NCBI GenBank assembly: GCA_947455195.1
Contig: CANGMI010000002.1
Coordinates: 1-64,000, forward strand
Direction of reading: 5' to 3'
DNA length: 64,000 nucleotides
Source of the DNA: Pseudomonadota bacterium
GTDB lineage: Bacteria; Pseudomonadota; Gammaproteobacteria; Burkholderiales; SG8-39
The notes beneath the pieces are model-generated. The model ran no database searches. It was not told where the DNA came from and was given only the letters and a program-made list of their open reading frames with translations. Positions 56,618-64,000 of this stretch are shown one piece after another. Every line of letters begins with the position of its first letter. Positions within the stretch are counted from its first letter, which is position 1. The position numbers and the translations under genes were made by a program.

Positions 56618-58947
56618 TGGCGGGCTTCGGTATCGGTCAGCCGGTCATCCGGCTGGAAGATGCCCGTTTCCTGACCGGGCAGGGTCGCTATGTCGGTGAT
56701 GTCGACCTCGCCCGGCAGGCGCATGCGGTGGTGCTCTACTCGCCCCACCCGCATGCCCTCATTCGTTCGATCGACACCCGTGCCGCGCGCGAAGCGCCGG
56801 GCGTTCTCGCCGTGCTCACCGGGGCCGATGCCGAGGCCGCAGGGCTCGGCGGCTTTCCGCCGCTCTTCATGCCGGCGGTGCGCGGGCAAGCGGTGGGGTT
56901 TCGCACCCTGCGTCCGGTGCTCGTTGCTGACCGCGTGCGCTGCATCGGCGATCGGGTCGCTCTCGTGGTGGCCGAGTCGCTCGCCGAGGCGCGTGATGCG
57001 CTCGAGCGCATCGTGGTCGATTACCAACCGCTGCCCGCCCTGGTCGATATCGAAACCGCTGCCGCGCCGGGAGCCGAGGCCATCTGGCCCGAGTGTCATG
57101 GTAACGTGGCCTTCGAACTGCGTCATGGTGACCCGGCTGCCACGGCGACTGCGTTCGAGCGGGCCGACCATGTGGTGAGTGTCAGGCTTCGCAACAACCG
57201 GCTGATTGCCGCGTCGATCGAGCCGCGGTGTGCGCTCGGTGTGTACGACACCGGTGCTGACGCCTGGACGCTCTACACCGCGTCGCAGAATCCGCACGGG
57301 GTTCGCACCATGATCTGCGATGCGGTGCTGCGTGTGCCGCAATCGCGCTTGCGGGTGATTGCGCCCGATGTGGGCGGTGGCTTTGGTCTGAAGACCAACC
57401 CCTATCCGGAAGATGCCCTGGTGCTGTGGGCGGCAAAGGTGTGTGGCCGGCCGGTGAAGTGGGTGGCCAGTCGCAGCGAGTCGTTTCTCGCCGACAACCA
57501 CGCGCGTGATCAGGTGGTCGAGGGGGCACTCGCACTCGATGCGACAGGGCGCATTGTTGCGCTGCGGGCGCAGGCCCTGCACGCGCTGGGTTCCTATACG
57601 TTTTCGGCCGGTGTTGCGCCCATCGAAACGGCCTTGAAGCTCATTCCGGGGTTCTATGACATCGGCACGCTCGATGTGTCCACGCGTGCGGTGTTCACGC
57701 ATACCTCGCCGATGTCGTCCTATCGAGGTGCGGGGCGCCCCGAGGCCACCTTTCTCATGGAGCGTCTCCTCGATGAAGCGGCGGTGCAACTCGGAATCGA
57801 CCGGCTCGAGATTCGCGTACGCAACGCGATTGCACCGGCTTCCATGCCTTACGCCACGCCGACCGGCATGGTCTACGACAGCGGCGATTTTGCAGGGTTG
57901 ATGAGCGCCTGTGCCAGGGCCGCCGACTGGTCCGGGTTCGAAGCGCGATGCGCAGCGAGCGCGCGCGCCGGTCGCCTGCGCGGTCGCTCGATCGTGGGTT
58001 ACATCGAGCAGGGCGGGCGTTTCAACGACCGGATGGAACTGCGCTTTGACCCTGCCGGTGGCGTGAGCGTGGTGGCTGGCACGCATTCGCATGGCCAGGG
58101 CCATGCCACGACCTACGCGCAGATGGTGCACGAGTGGCTGGGCCTGCCGCTCGAGCAGATCCGCTTCGTGCAGGGCGATACCGATCAGGTGCCGTTCGGT
58201 CGAGGCAGTTTTGCTGCGCGTGCATCGCTCGTCGGGGGTTGTGCCCTGCGTCTGGCGGCCGATGCCATCATCGAGCGCGCGCGTCCGATGGCGGCCAGCA
58301 TCCTCGAATCGGCAGAGGCCGATCTGACGTTTGCCCAGGGCGGCTTTCAGGTGGCCGGCACCGATCGTTCGGTGAGCCTGACTGAGGTGGCACGTGCCGC
58401 ATTTCGGCCGTCCGGATTGCCTGTGGGGGGTGCGGTAGGACTGGAAGCCTCGGGCAGTTGGGCGGCCGAGCCGCCCAACTATCCCAACGGCGCCCATGTC
58501 TGCGAGATCGAGGTGGACCCGGAAACCGGTGAGGTCTCGATCGACCGGTACACGGTGGTCGATGACATCGGTACCGTCGTCAACCCGATGATCTGCATCG
58601 GGCAGGTGCATGGGGGCCTCGCGCAGGGCATCGGGCAGGCGCTGCTCGAGTCGGTGATTCACGACCCCGACTCGGGGCAACTCCTCACCGGCAGCTTTGC
58701 CGACTATGCGATGCCCCGTGCCGATGACTTTCCGGCCTTCGAGGTCGGGTTTCGCAGTACGCCATGCAGCACCAACCCCATCGGCATCAAGGGGGTGGGC
58801 GAGGCAGGTGCCGTTGCATCGCCCCCCGCCATCATCAACGCGCTCATCGATGCCTTGCGAAGCCAGGGCATCCACGAGATTGAAATGCCGGCAACGCCTG
58901 CGCGCATCTGGCAGGCGATTGCCCGACACCGAGGAGACAGGGCATGA
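56617..58947 (+). CDS. Second molybdopterin large subunit (CoxL/XdhB-type, form II motif)
   Basis: A 776-residue xanthine-oxidase-family catalytic subunit starting with GTG 56617. Conserved elements include [18 protein letters not shown] at the start, [42 protein letters not shown] (the form II, non-CO-dehydrogenase active-site loop), [29 protein letters not shown] and [19 protein letters not shown] with the catalytic Glu. It lacks a Tat signal, unlike the preceding large subunit. Enzymes of this type normally need a CoxM-like FAD subunit and a CoxS-like Fe-S subunit. No FAD subunit is present and only the IorA-type subunit is available here, so partner and location are unclear. It overlaps the lactonase gene by four bases. 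Confidence 0.88.
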   Translation: MAGFGIGQPVIRLEDARFLTGQGRYVGDVDLARQAHAVVLYSPHPHALIRSIDTRAAREAPGVLAVLTGADAEAAGLGGFPPLFMPAVRGQAVGFRTLRPVLVADRVRCIGDRVALVVAESLAEARDALERIVVDYQPLPALVDIETAAAPGAEAIWPECHGNVAFELRHGDPAATATAFERADHVVSVRLRNNRLIAASIEPRCALGVYDTGADAWTLYTASQNPHGVRTMICDAVLRVPQSRLRVIAPDVGGGFGLKTNPYPEDALVLWAAKVCGRPVKWVASRSESFLADNHARDQVVEGALALDATGRIVALRAQALHALGSYTFSAGVAPIETALKLIPGFYDIGTLDVSTRAVFTHTSPMSSYRGAGRPEATFLMERLLDEAAVQLGIDRLEIRVRNAIAPASMPYATPTGMVYDSGDFAGLMSACARAADWSGFEARCAASARAGRLRGRSIVGYIEQGGRFNDRMELRFDPAGGVSVVAGTHSHGQGHATTYAQMVHEWLGLPLEQIRFVQGDTDQVPFGRGSFAARASLVGGCALRLAADAIIERARPMAASILESAEADLTFAQGGFQVAGTDRSVSLTEVARAAFRPSGLPVGGAVGLEASGSWAAEPPNYPNGAHVCEIEVDPETGEVSIDRYTVVDDIGTVVNPMICIGQVHGGLAQGIGQALLESVIHDPDSGQLLTGSFADYAMPRADDFPAFEVGFRSTPCSTNPIGIKGVGEAGAVASPPAIINALIDALRSQGIHEIEMPATPARIWQAIARHRGDRA

Positions 58948-60104
58948 ACCACGATCGAGACCTGCGTACGCCACGTCGTGACGGGCAGGGGAAGGAACAG
59001 GGCACAGCCCGCGCCACGGGTTGCAGCCGGGGGCACGCTGACCGGCATCGCCGGCTGGCGAGTGCCTGGCACCGGCTTCGGTACGGTGTTGCCGGCGTGG
59101 CATTCGCCGTGACGATCGCCGGGTGCACCGCCTTCGATACGCCGCGCGGGATTGCCGCGCCGGGTGCGCAGTGGGAACTCGTGTCGAGCGTGGGTACCTC
59201 GTTTGGCGAGGGTGTCGTTGCCGGGCCCGACGGCAGCATCTACGTGCTCGATGCGCATCGCAACATCAAGCCCAATCCGGGTGGCACCGTCTTTCGCATC
59301 GACCCGGCCACCGGCCAGGCGACGAAGCTGATGGAGCCCAATGGGCTCGCACTGGGCCTGCATGTCGATCGCAAGGGCGATCTCCTGATTGCCCAGGGGG
59401 CTGAGCCCGAGGGCGGGCGAGCGCTCGTGCGGCGCGACATGAAGACCGGTGCCATCAGCATGGTGGTCGACAGCTACGGTGGCAAGCGCCTGGTCGGGGC
59501 CAACGATGTCACTACCGACGGGGTCGGGCGCATCTACTTCACCGATGCACGCTATGGTGGCGAAGAGCCGATGGAGAACCCCAATGCGGTCTACAGGGTC
59601 GATCTGGACGGGCAAGTGACGCGCATCTCCACCGACATCCTGCGGCCCAATGGCATCGAGGTGTCGCCTGACAGCCGCAAGCTCTATGTGGCTGCCGCCA
59701 ACATTCCCCGCATCAAGCCCAACCCGGTGGGGCCTGCTACCGACCGGTTCGGCATCACGATGGGCGGTGTGGTGGTCTACGACCTCGATGCTGCGGGCAA
59801 CCCCTCGAACGGCCGCCTCTTCTACCGCAATGACCGGTTGATCGTCGATGGCATGGCGATGGATGCCGAGGGCAACCTGTATCTGGCCCTTCACAACGGG
59901 GCTGCACCGCCACGCACCGGCGATGTGGTGGTGCTCGATCCGAGCGGTGCGCAGATCGCGCAGTTGACGCCCCCCGCAGGCGATCTGCCGACCAACCTGG
60001 GCTTCGGGCGTGGCGCCGACCGGCATTCCCTCTACATGGTTACAGGCTTTGGCTGGAAGCTCTACCGCATGAAGACGGTGCGTGTCGGGCTGTATCGCGA
60101 ATGA
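58944..60104 (+). CDS. SMP-30/gluconolactonase-like lipoprotein
   Basis: A 386-residue six-bladed propeller of the SMP-30/lactonase family. A long charged N-terminus (~50 residues) leads to a hydrophobic stretch ending in the lipobox IAGC (Cys ~61), so the mature protein is probably a periplasm-facing lipoprotein. Metal-site-type motifs are [50 protein letters not shown] and [16 protein letters not shown]. It overlaps both neighbours (ATGA junctions) in the molybdoenzyme operon, so it may open a lactone formed by the periplasmic oxidase. Lactonase activity is inferred from fold only. Confidence 0.85.
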   Translation: MNHDRDLRTPRRDGQGKEQGTARATGCSRGHADRHRRLASAWHRLRYGVAGVAFAVTIAGCTAFDTPRGIAAPGAQWELVSSVGTSFGEGVVAGPDGSIYVLDAHRNIKPNPGGTVFRIDPATGQATKLMEPNGLALGLHVDRKGDLLIAQGAEPEGGRALVRRDMKTGAISMVVDSYGGKRLVGANDVTTDGVGRIYFTDARYGGEEPMENPNAVYRVDLDGQVTRISTDILRPNGIEVSPDSRKLYVAAANIPRIKPNPVGPATDRFGITMGGVVVYDLDAAGNPSNGRLFYRNDRLIVDGMAMDAEGNLYLALHNGAAPPRTGDVVVLDPSGAQIAQLTPPAGDLPTNLGFGRGADRHSLYMVTGFGWKLYRMKTVRVGLYRE

Positions 60105-61219
60105 ACCGGTGCCCTGACCGCCGCAGATCGGGCGTCGCTGGAGCCCGGTCTGCGGATGCCTTCGTTCGTGGCCTCACCGTGGTCTGGGCAGCATGGGCAG
60201 CAAGGGCAGCAAGGGCAGCAAGGGCAGCAAGGGCAGCAAGGGCAGCAAGGGCCTCGAGGGTGGCACGGGCAGCAGGGGCAGCAGCGGTTGCAACGCTCAT
60301 GCTGGCAACGGCGGCACTGCCGGTGCGTGCCGACGACTATCCGGTTCGACCACTCCAGATCGTGGTGCCACTCCCGGCCGGTTCGGTGGTCGACGTGATG
60401 GCCCGTACCTTTGCCCAGGCGGTTGAATCCCGTCTCGGACAGAAGCTCGTGGTCATCAACCGGGAGGGCGGCAGCTTCACCATCGCGATGAGCGCCGTCG
60501 CAAGCGCACCGGCCGATGGTTACACCCTTGCCTTCACGCCTCACACGCCACTCACCATCCAGGTGATCCGGATGAAGGACCTGCCCTACCGGCGCGACAG
60601 CTTCGTGCCGGTGTGCCAGACCTACGATCTCGATTTCCTCGTGGCGGTGGGGCCGGGTTCGCCTTTTGCCGACATCGGTCAGCTCATCGCCTACGCGCGC
60701 GCCAACCCCGGGCGATTGCGCTACGCCACCTCGGGCGTTGCCACCGTGCTGCACCTGGCGGCCGCCGATCTGTGGCAGCGCGCCGGTGTGCAACTGGTCG
60801 ATGTCCCCTACAAGGGCGAGGCACTGTTTGCGCCGAATCTCATCAGTGGCGAAGTCGATGTGGCGGTGGTGGCGCCGCTCCTCGCCTCGAGCGGGCGGGT
60901 GCGTCCCCTGATGGCCTTTGGCGAGCATCGTCTGGCGCGCTTCCCCGACCTGCCTACGGGTGACGAACTCGGTTATCCGGCCAGAACCGCGGGCTGGGGC
61001 GGCGTTTTCGTACGCGCCGGCACACCGCCCGCCGTGATGGCGCGTCTCGACGCCGCCTGCAGTGCTGCGGTCAATGACCCGGCCTATCGCCAGGTGGCCG
61101 AGCGACAGTTTCTGGTCTCGACCTATCTCGACCGGGCGAGCTTTGCGGCCCGGGTCGATGCCGAGTACGTGCAGAAGGAACGTCTGCTTCGCACGCTGGG
61201 GCTGCTCGGCTCTCCCTGA
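60101..61219 (+). CDS. Bug-family (TctC-like) substrate-binding protein with repeat-expanded signal peptide
   Basis: A 372-residue periplasmic binding protein at the end of the molybdoenzyme operon; the start overlaps the lactonase stop. The mature part begins DDYPVRPLQIVVPLPAGS and keeps family motifs (KLVVINREGGSFTIAMSAVASAPADGYTLAF, GRLRYATSGVATVLHLAA, LVDVPYKGEALFAPNLISGEV). The N-terminal ~75 residues are unusual: AAR triplets from a 9-bp tandem repeat precede the hydrophobic core AVATLMLATAALPVRA. It probably delivers the substrate or product of the neighbouring oxidase pathway to a transporter. Ligand unknown. Confidence 0.87.
   Translation: MNRCPDRRRSGVAGARSADAFVRGLTVVWAAWAARAARAARAARAARAARASRVARAAGAAAVATLMLATAALPVRADDYPVRPLQIVVPLPAGSVVDVMARTFAQAVESRLGQKLVVINREGGSFTIAMSAVASAPADGYTLAFTPHTPLTIQVIRMKDLPYRRDSFVPVCQTYDLDFLVAVGPGSPFADIGQLIAYARANPGRLRYATSGVATVLHLAAADLWQRAGVQLVDVPYKGEALFAPNLISGEVDVAVVAPLLASSGRVRPLMAFGEHRLARFPDLPTGDELGYPARTAGWGGVFVRAGTPPAVMARLDAACSAAVNDPAYRQVAERQFLVSTYLDRASFAARVDAEYVQKERLLRTLGLLGSP
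60186..60248. repeat. Seven 9-bp tandem repeats in the Bug-protein signal peptide
   Basis: Seven GGGCAGCAA units (the first ends in T) in direct succession, translated as Ala-Ala-Arg triplets. Copy changes would lengthen or shorten the signal peptide in frame by three residues each. Confidence 0.9.
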
Positions 61220-61220
61220 G

Positions 61221-61248
61221 GGGTTCGTCGGAACCCTCGGTGCCGAGG
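61221..61248. terminator. Tandem hairpins between convergent genes
   Basis: GGGTTC-GTCG-GAACCC (61221-61236) is followed at once by CCTCGG-TG-CCGAGG (61235-61248), two bases after the Bug-protein stop and before the convergent lipoprotein gene ending at 61360. There is no T-run. Possible bidirectional terminator; the rest of the 140-bp gap shows nothing else. Confidence 0.45.
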
Positions 61249-61359
61249 AGCCGATGCGAAAGGCCAGGCCTCTTGGCGAACACCCTGTGCTCCGCGCCCT
61301 GCGGCCTGCGCCTTGCGCCCTGTGGCGCCGGGCTTGTGGTCGGGGGAGCAGCGCCCCTC

Positions 61360-62814
61360 TTACTTGGCTTCCAGTTGCGCCGTGTCACCCAGCCAGCCGC
61401 GGGCATTGCGCGTGAGCCATTCGCGCGCGATGCTGTCCTCGCGCAGGGTGAGATCGAGAAAGGCACGGCTCACCGACATGATGGCGGCCAGATGGCGCCC
61501 GTCGAAGGGGCGGTTGGCCACCAGGTCGGCAGTGTCGCCGGCTGCGATGCGCCCGGTGCCGATCATCGAGGGTCCGCTGGTTCTGCGCCCCTGCCCGCCA
61601 TTGCTGCTCGGGTTCGACTCATCGGCCAGAGTGCCGTCGAGTCGTCGCTGCAGTTTCAGCCACGGTGGCGGGGGCGGGTTGCGCAACCCGTTGCCGGCAA
61701 TCAGCGCGTGATTGCCGCCGTTGGCAACGAGCAGGTACTTGTCGCCCGGGGGCATGCCGAGCCAGACGGCACGACGCACCGAGGCGGCATTGATGATGCC
61801 GAAGGGGTCGCTGTCCTCGGTGCCGGTGATGGCAAGCACCGGCACGCTGACGCCCGCGAAGCGTTCGCGCACGCTGCCGCGGGCGATGTCGACATGCGGC
61901 GAGAGGGCGATGACACCCCGCAGGCCGGGCAGGGCTGCGGTCCCTGCGCTCGTGCCAGCGGTGCTGGTCGGGGATGCCGATCGCGATCCTGACAGGCCTG
62001 CAGGGGCGCGTTCCTCGATGCGCTCACCCGCGACCGCCATCGCGGTCTGCGCACCCAGTTCGAAGCCCGCGAGGATCACGCGCGTGAAGTCAAGGCGAGC
62101 CCAGGGCTGATCGCCACTGGTGCCCAGTCGCCGGGCCTCGGCGAGCGTGGCCGCGAGCAGTGCCCGGCGCTTCACGATGCCATCGAGCGCGAACGCAGCA
62201 TGAGCGAGCGTCTGGACTTCGTCGGCCTGGGCGGCTACCGAGGCCGCCGTGGTGGGTCGATCGAGGGCCTGCGCAAGGGCATCGGGTTGCACGCTCAGTA
62301 CCGCGAGGCCTGAACTTGCCCAGGCCTCGCGCCACAGTCGGCCGGCACTGGCGGGTTCGCCGAGTCCCGGCAGGTAGATCACCAGGGGAAGCAGCGGGGC
62401 AGGTGCCTTCGTCGGGCTGAGGCCTGGCGCGAGTTCGGGTTTTCGTGCGGGGCTGACGGTTGGGGTCAGAAGGGTCAGTTGCACCGGTTCGTCGCGCACG
62501 ACCCAGTTGAAGTCGCGGGCCGTGATCTCGCTCTGTTCCTGTGCCTGGTAGCCACGGCTGAGCGCCCGCGCCATGGCTTGTGCCTGAAGGCGTTCGCCGT
62601 TGAAGGTGGCGCAGCCACCGGTCAGGAGGCTCGTCGCCAGTACGGATACGCTCAGTGCCAGACGCGTGGCGACAAGGCTGCCCGCACCCGTGACAGCACC
62701 CGTGACAGCACGCGCGATGCGGTTCGTCGCACGGCTCGCCGCGGGGCCTGTCGCGACGCGTGGCAGCAGGCGAGGCAGCAGGCGAGGCAGCAGGCGAGGC
62801 ATCCTCGAAGGCAT
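61360..62814 (-). CDS. Alpha/beta-hydrolase-fold lipoprotein with altered nucleophile elbow
   Basis: A 484-residue protein ending the exbB-exbD operon; its ATG shares one base with the exbD stop. A long Arg/Leu-rich N-terminus with in-frame 12-bp repeats leads to a lipobox LTGGC (~68), predicting a lipoprotein. The hydrolase fold is visible (LVIYLPGLGEPASAG, VPVLAITGTEDSDPFG, NGGNHALIAGN), with acid and His candidates present. The elbow, however, reads LAGFELGAQ, with Glu where GxSxG hydrolases have Ser. It may be catalytically inactive, use another residue, or bind rather than cleave. Function unknown. Confidence 0.75.
   Translation of the reverse strand: MPSRMPRLLPRLLPRLLPRVATGPAASRATNRIARAVTGAVTGAGSLVATRLALSVSVLATSLLTGGCATFNGERLQAQAMARALSRGYQAQEQSEITARDFNWVVRDEPVQLTLLTPTVSPARKPELAPGLSPTKAPAPLLPLVIYLPGLGEPASAGRLWREAWASSGLAVLSVQPDALAQALDRPTTAASVAAQADEVQTLAHAAFALDGIVKRRALLAATLAEARRLGTSGDQPWARLDFTRVILAGFELGAQTAMAVAGERIEERAPAGLSGSRSASPTSTAGTSAGTAALPGLRGVIALSPHVDIARGSVRERFAGVSVPVLAITGTEDSDPFGIINAASVRRAVWLGMPPGDKYLLVANGGNHALIAGNGLRNPPPPPWLKLQRRLDGTLADESNPSSNGGQGRRTSGPSMIGTGRIAAGDTADLVANRPFDGRHLAAIMSVSRAFLDLTLREDSIAREWLTRNARGWLGDTAQLEAK
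62684..62707. repeat. Two 12-bp repeats in the lipoprotein N-terminus
   Basis: GCACCCGTGACA occurs twice in tandem, giving the protein sequence AVTGAVTG. It has the same unit length as the array at 62762, 55 bp away. Confidence 0.8.
62762..62801. repeat. Three perfect 12-bp repeats at the lipoprotein N-terminus
   Basis: GGCAGCAGGCGA repeated three times plus four bases, encoding the RLLP repeats just after the start codon. It keeps the frame when copies change. Confidence 0.9.
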
Positions 62815-63236
62815 CAGCGCGCGAGACTCGGATCGGACACGAACCCGATGCGAACAAGCCCGTCCTTCGCCGCCATTGCCATCACCTCGGCGATGGCCTG
62901 ATAGTGCGTATCGCGGTCCGCGCGAAGGTGCAGTTCGGGCACAGGATCGAGCTTCGATGCCGCTGTCATGCGAAGCGAAAGTTCATCGCGCTCGACCAGG
63001 GTGCCGTTCCAGAACAGGTGGCCCGCCGAATCGATGGCCAGCTGCACGTGCTGGGCGCGGGTCACGTTGGGTGTGCTGCTGGCCCTTGGCAGGTCGATCT
63101 TCACCGAATGGGTGAGGAGCGGGGCCGTGATGATGAAGATCACGAGCAGCACCAGCATCACGTCGATGAGCGGAATCATGTTGATGTCGGCCATGGGGCG
63201 CGATTCGCCCGATGGATTGAAGCTGCCGAAGGCCAT
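62814..63236 (-). CDS. exbD: ExbD/TolR-family energy transducer
   Basis: A 140-residue protein from the ATG at 63236, one base after the exbB stop; an in-frame extension upstream lies inside exbB and is rejected. MADINMIPLIDVMLVLLVIFIITAPLL is the single membrane helix with the conserved proton-relaying Asp (PLIDVML). The periplasmic domain (ASKLDPVPELHLRADRDTHYQAIAEVMAMAAKDGLVRIGFVSDP) has the ExbD/TolR fold pattern. Together with ExbB it converts proton flow into work through TonB, which would serve receptors such as that at 48801. TolQR of the cell-division system is an alternative but no tolA/tolB is adjacent. Confidence 0.88.
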   Translation of the reverse strand: MAFGSFNPSGESRPMADINMIPLIDVMLVLLVIFIITAPLLTHSVKIDLPRASSTPNVTRAQHVQLAIDSAGHLFWNGTLVERDELSLRMTAASKLDPVPELHLRADRDTHYQAIAEVMAMAAKDGLVRIGFVSDPSLAR

Positions 63237-63237
63237 G

Positions 63238-63945
63238 TCAGGCTCCCACGCCTTTCTCGTCGACCCGTGCACCGGTCGTGAGGAAGGCAAAGAGGTCGTG
63301 TGCGAAGGCGTCAAGGCGCGCCAGTGCCACGCGGTTGCTGCGGTTGATGGTGTTGTAGGCGAGTACGGCGGGTATGGCGACGGCAAGTCCGAGCGCGGTC
63401 ATGATGAGCGCTTCACCGACCGGGCCCGCTACCTTGTCGAGGGTGCCCTGACCGGTCATGCCGATGCTCACCAGCGCATGGTAGACGCCCCAGACCGTAC
63501 CGAACAGCCCCACGAAGGGCGCCGTGCTTCCCACGGACGCAAGGAGGGTGAGCCCTGCTTCTGCACGTGCGGTTTCCGCTTCCAGCGCCTGGCGCATCGC
63601 GCGGGTGAGAAATTCACCGGCCGAGCCCGCTTCACTCAGCCGGTCGGCGCCGTGCTGGCGGTGGTGCTCGATGGCCGTGAGGGCCTGCAAGGTGAGTTCC
63701 GAATAAGCATCATCGGCGCCGTCGCGGCGCAGGGCCTCGCCCACCGCGGCGAGAGAGGGCGCTGCCCAGAACATCGCGAGAAAGCGCTCGGCCCGTGCGC
63801 GGGCCGTGATGATCTGCAGCGCTCTCACCACGATGAAGTACCAGCTCGCGATCGACATGGCCGCCAGCACCACGATGGCCGCGCGGCTGACCGCATCGGT
63901 CTGGGCGAGAAAGGCAGCGATGCCCAGTGACTGGGTGGTTTCCAT
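63238..63945 (-). CDS. exbB: ExbB/TolQ-family proton-channel subunit
   Basis: A 235-residue inner-membrane protein with three helices: ~18-40, and the pair at ~130-155 (TLLASVGSTAPFVGLFGTVWGVYHAL) and ~170-195 (VGEALIMTALGLAVAIPAVLAYN), the typical MotA/TolQ/ExbB core. The ATG at 63945 follows AAGGAG. Its stop is one base before exbD. Length and lack of a long extension fit ExbB. It is unrelated in detail to the larger MotA-like protein of the adhesin operon (8452-9855). Confidence 0.9.
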   Translation of the reverse strand: METTQSLGIAAFLAQTDAVSRAAIVVLAAMSIASWYFIVVRALQIITARARAERFLAMFWAAPSLAAVGEALRRDGADDAYSELTLQALTAIEHHRQHGADRLSEAGSAGEFLTRAMRQALEAETARAEAGLTLLASVGSTAPFVGLFGTVWGVYHALVSIGMTGQGTLDKVAGPVGEALIMTALGLAVAIPAVLAYNTINRSNRVALARLDAFAHDLFAFLTTGARVDEKGVGA

Positions 63946-64000
63946 GGTGTGCTCCTTGGGGGATTCTCGGACGTCTCGAAGGCGAGTTCTATTCGATGCG

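Noticed and set aside
56617-58947. Aerobic carbon monoxide dehydrogenase (form I CoxL)
   Set aside because: The active-site loop reads SYRGAGR, not the AYxCSFR motif of CO-oxidising form I enzymes, and coxM is missing.
63989-64000. Possible 3' end of a gene upstream of exbB (Arg-Ile-Glu-stop on the minus strand), perhaps tonB
   Set aside because: Only twelve bases are visible; the gene order would fit but nothing identifies it.

Overview
The window is GC-rich DNA, probably from a betaproteobacterium of the Burkholderiales type. This is inferred from two Bug-family (TctC-like) solute-binding proteins, a ChrA transporter, a FitAB-type toxin-antitoxin pair and the codon use. I cannot name the species. 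I saw no rRNA, tRNA, CRISPR array or insertion sequence.

About two thirds of the window (1-6144 and 8452-45810) is one minus-strand locus for making and exporting very large repetitive surface proteins. There are three paralogous substrates: one running off the left edge (at least 2048 residues), one of 624 residues and one of 8502 residues. All share a BapA-prefix-like N-terminus, a low-complexity linker, a Gly/Ala-rich stretch, an Ig-like module and then a solenoid of 7-8-residue Ala/Leu/Ser/Thr/Gly repeats. The two complete ones also share a C-terminal tail of about 28 residues. The repeats show several levels of organisation: 7/8-residue units, an exact 183-bp array, a 348-bp array and ~2.6-kb super-repeats.

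The export operon (18115 down to 8452) is tightly packed, mostly with overlapping genes. It encodes a GT41 (O-GlcNAc-transferase-like) glycosyltransferase, a TolC-like outer-membrane protein, a LapB/HlyB-like ABC transporter, an HlyD-like adaptor, two MotB-like membrane proteins and a MotA/TolQ-like channel. The combination of type I secretion, giant non-RTX adhesin and MotAB-like proton channel recalls the Salmonella SPI-4 SiiA-F system, here with a glycosyltransferase and a second MotB-like subunit. GTGA-N6-TCAC (Crp-like) palindromes lie upstream of all three substrate genes. The 150-bp gap between the 8502- and 624-residue genes holds two of them.

A FitAB-like toxin-antitoxin module (6415-7097) and a Bug-type binding protein (7245-8279) lie between the left-hand adhesin and the export operon. 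Right of the giant gene are an alpha/beta hydrolase, an exact 8 x 16-bp tandem repeat, a chromate transporter (ChrA) and a divergent TonB-dependent receptor. Next come two plus-strand catabolic-looking clusters. The first (51134-53781) has a hydrolase, a luciferase-like monooxygenase and a TIGR02466-like 2OG-Fe(II) oxygenase. The second (53976-61219) has a [2Fe-2S] subunit, two molybdopterin large subunits (only the first with a Tat signal), a lipoprotein SMP-30-like lactonase and a second Bug-type binding protein. The window ends with a minus-strand exbB-exbD-lipoprotein operon, which could energise TonB-dependent uptake.
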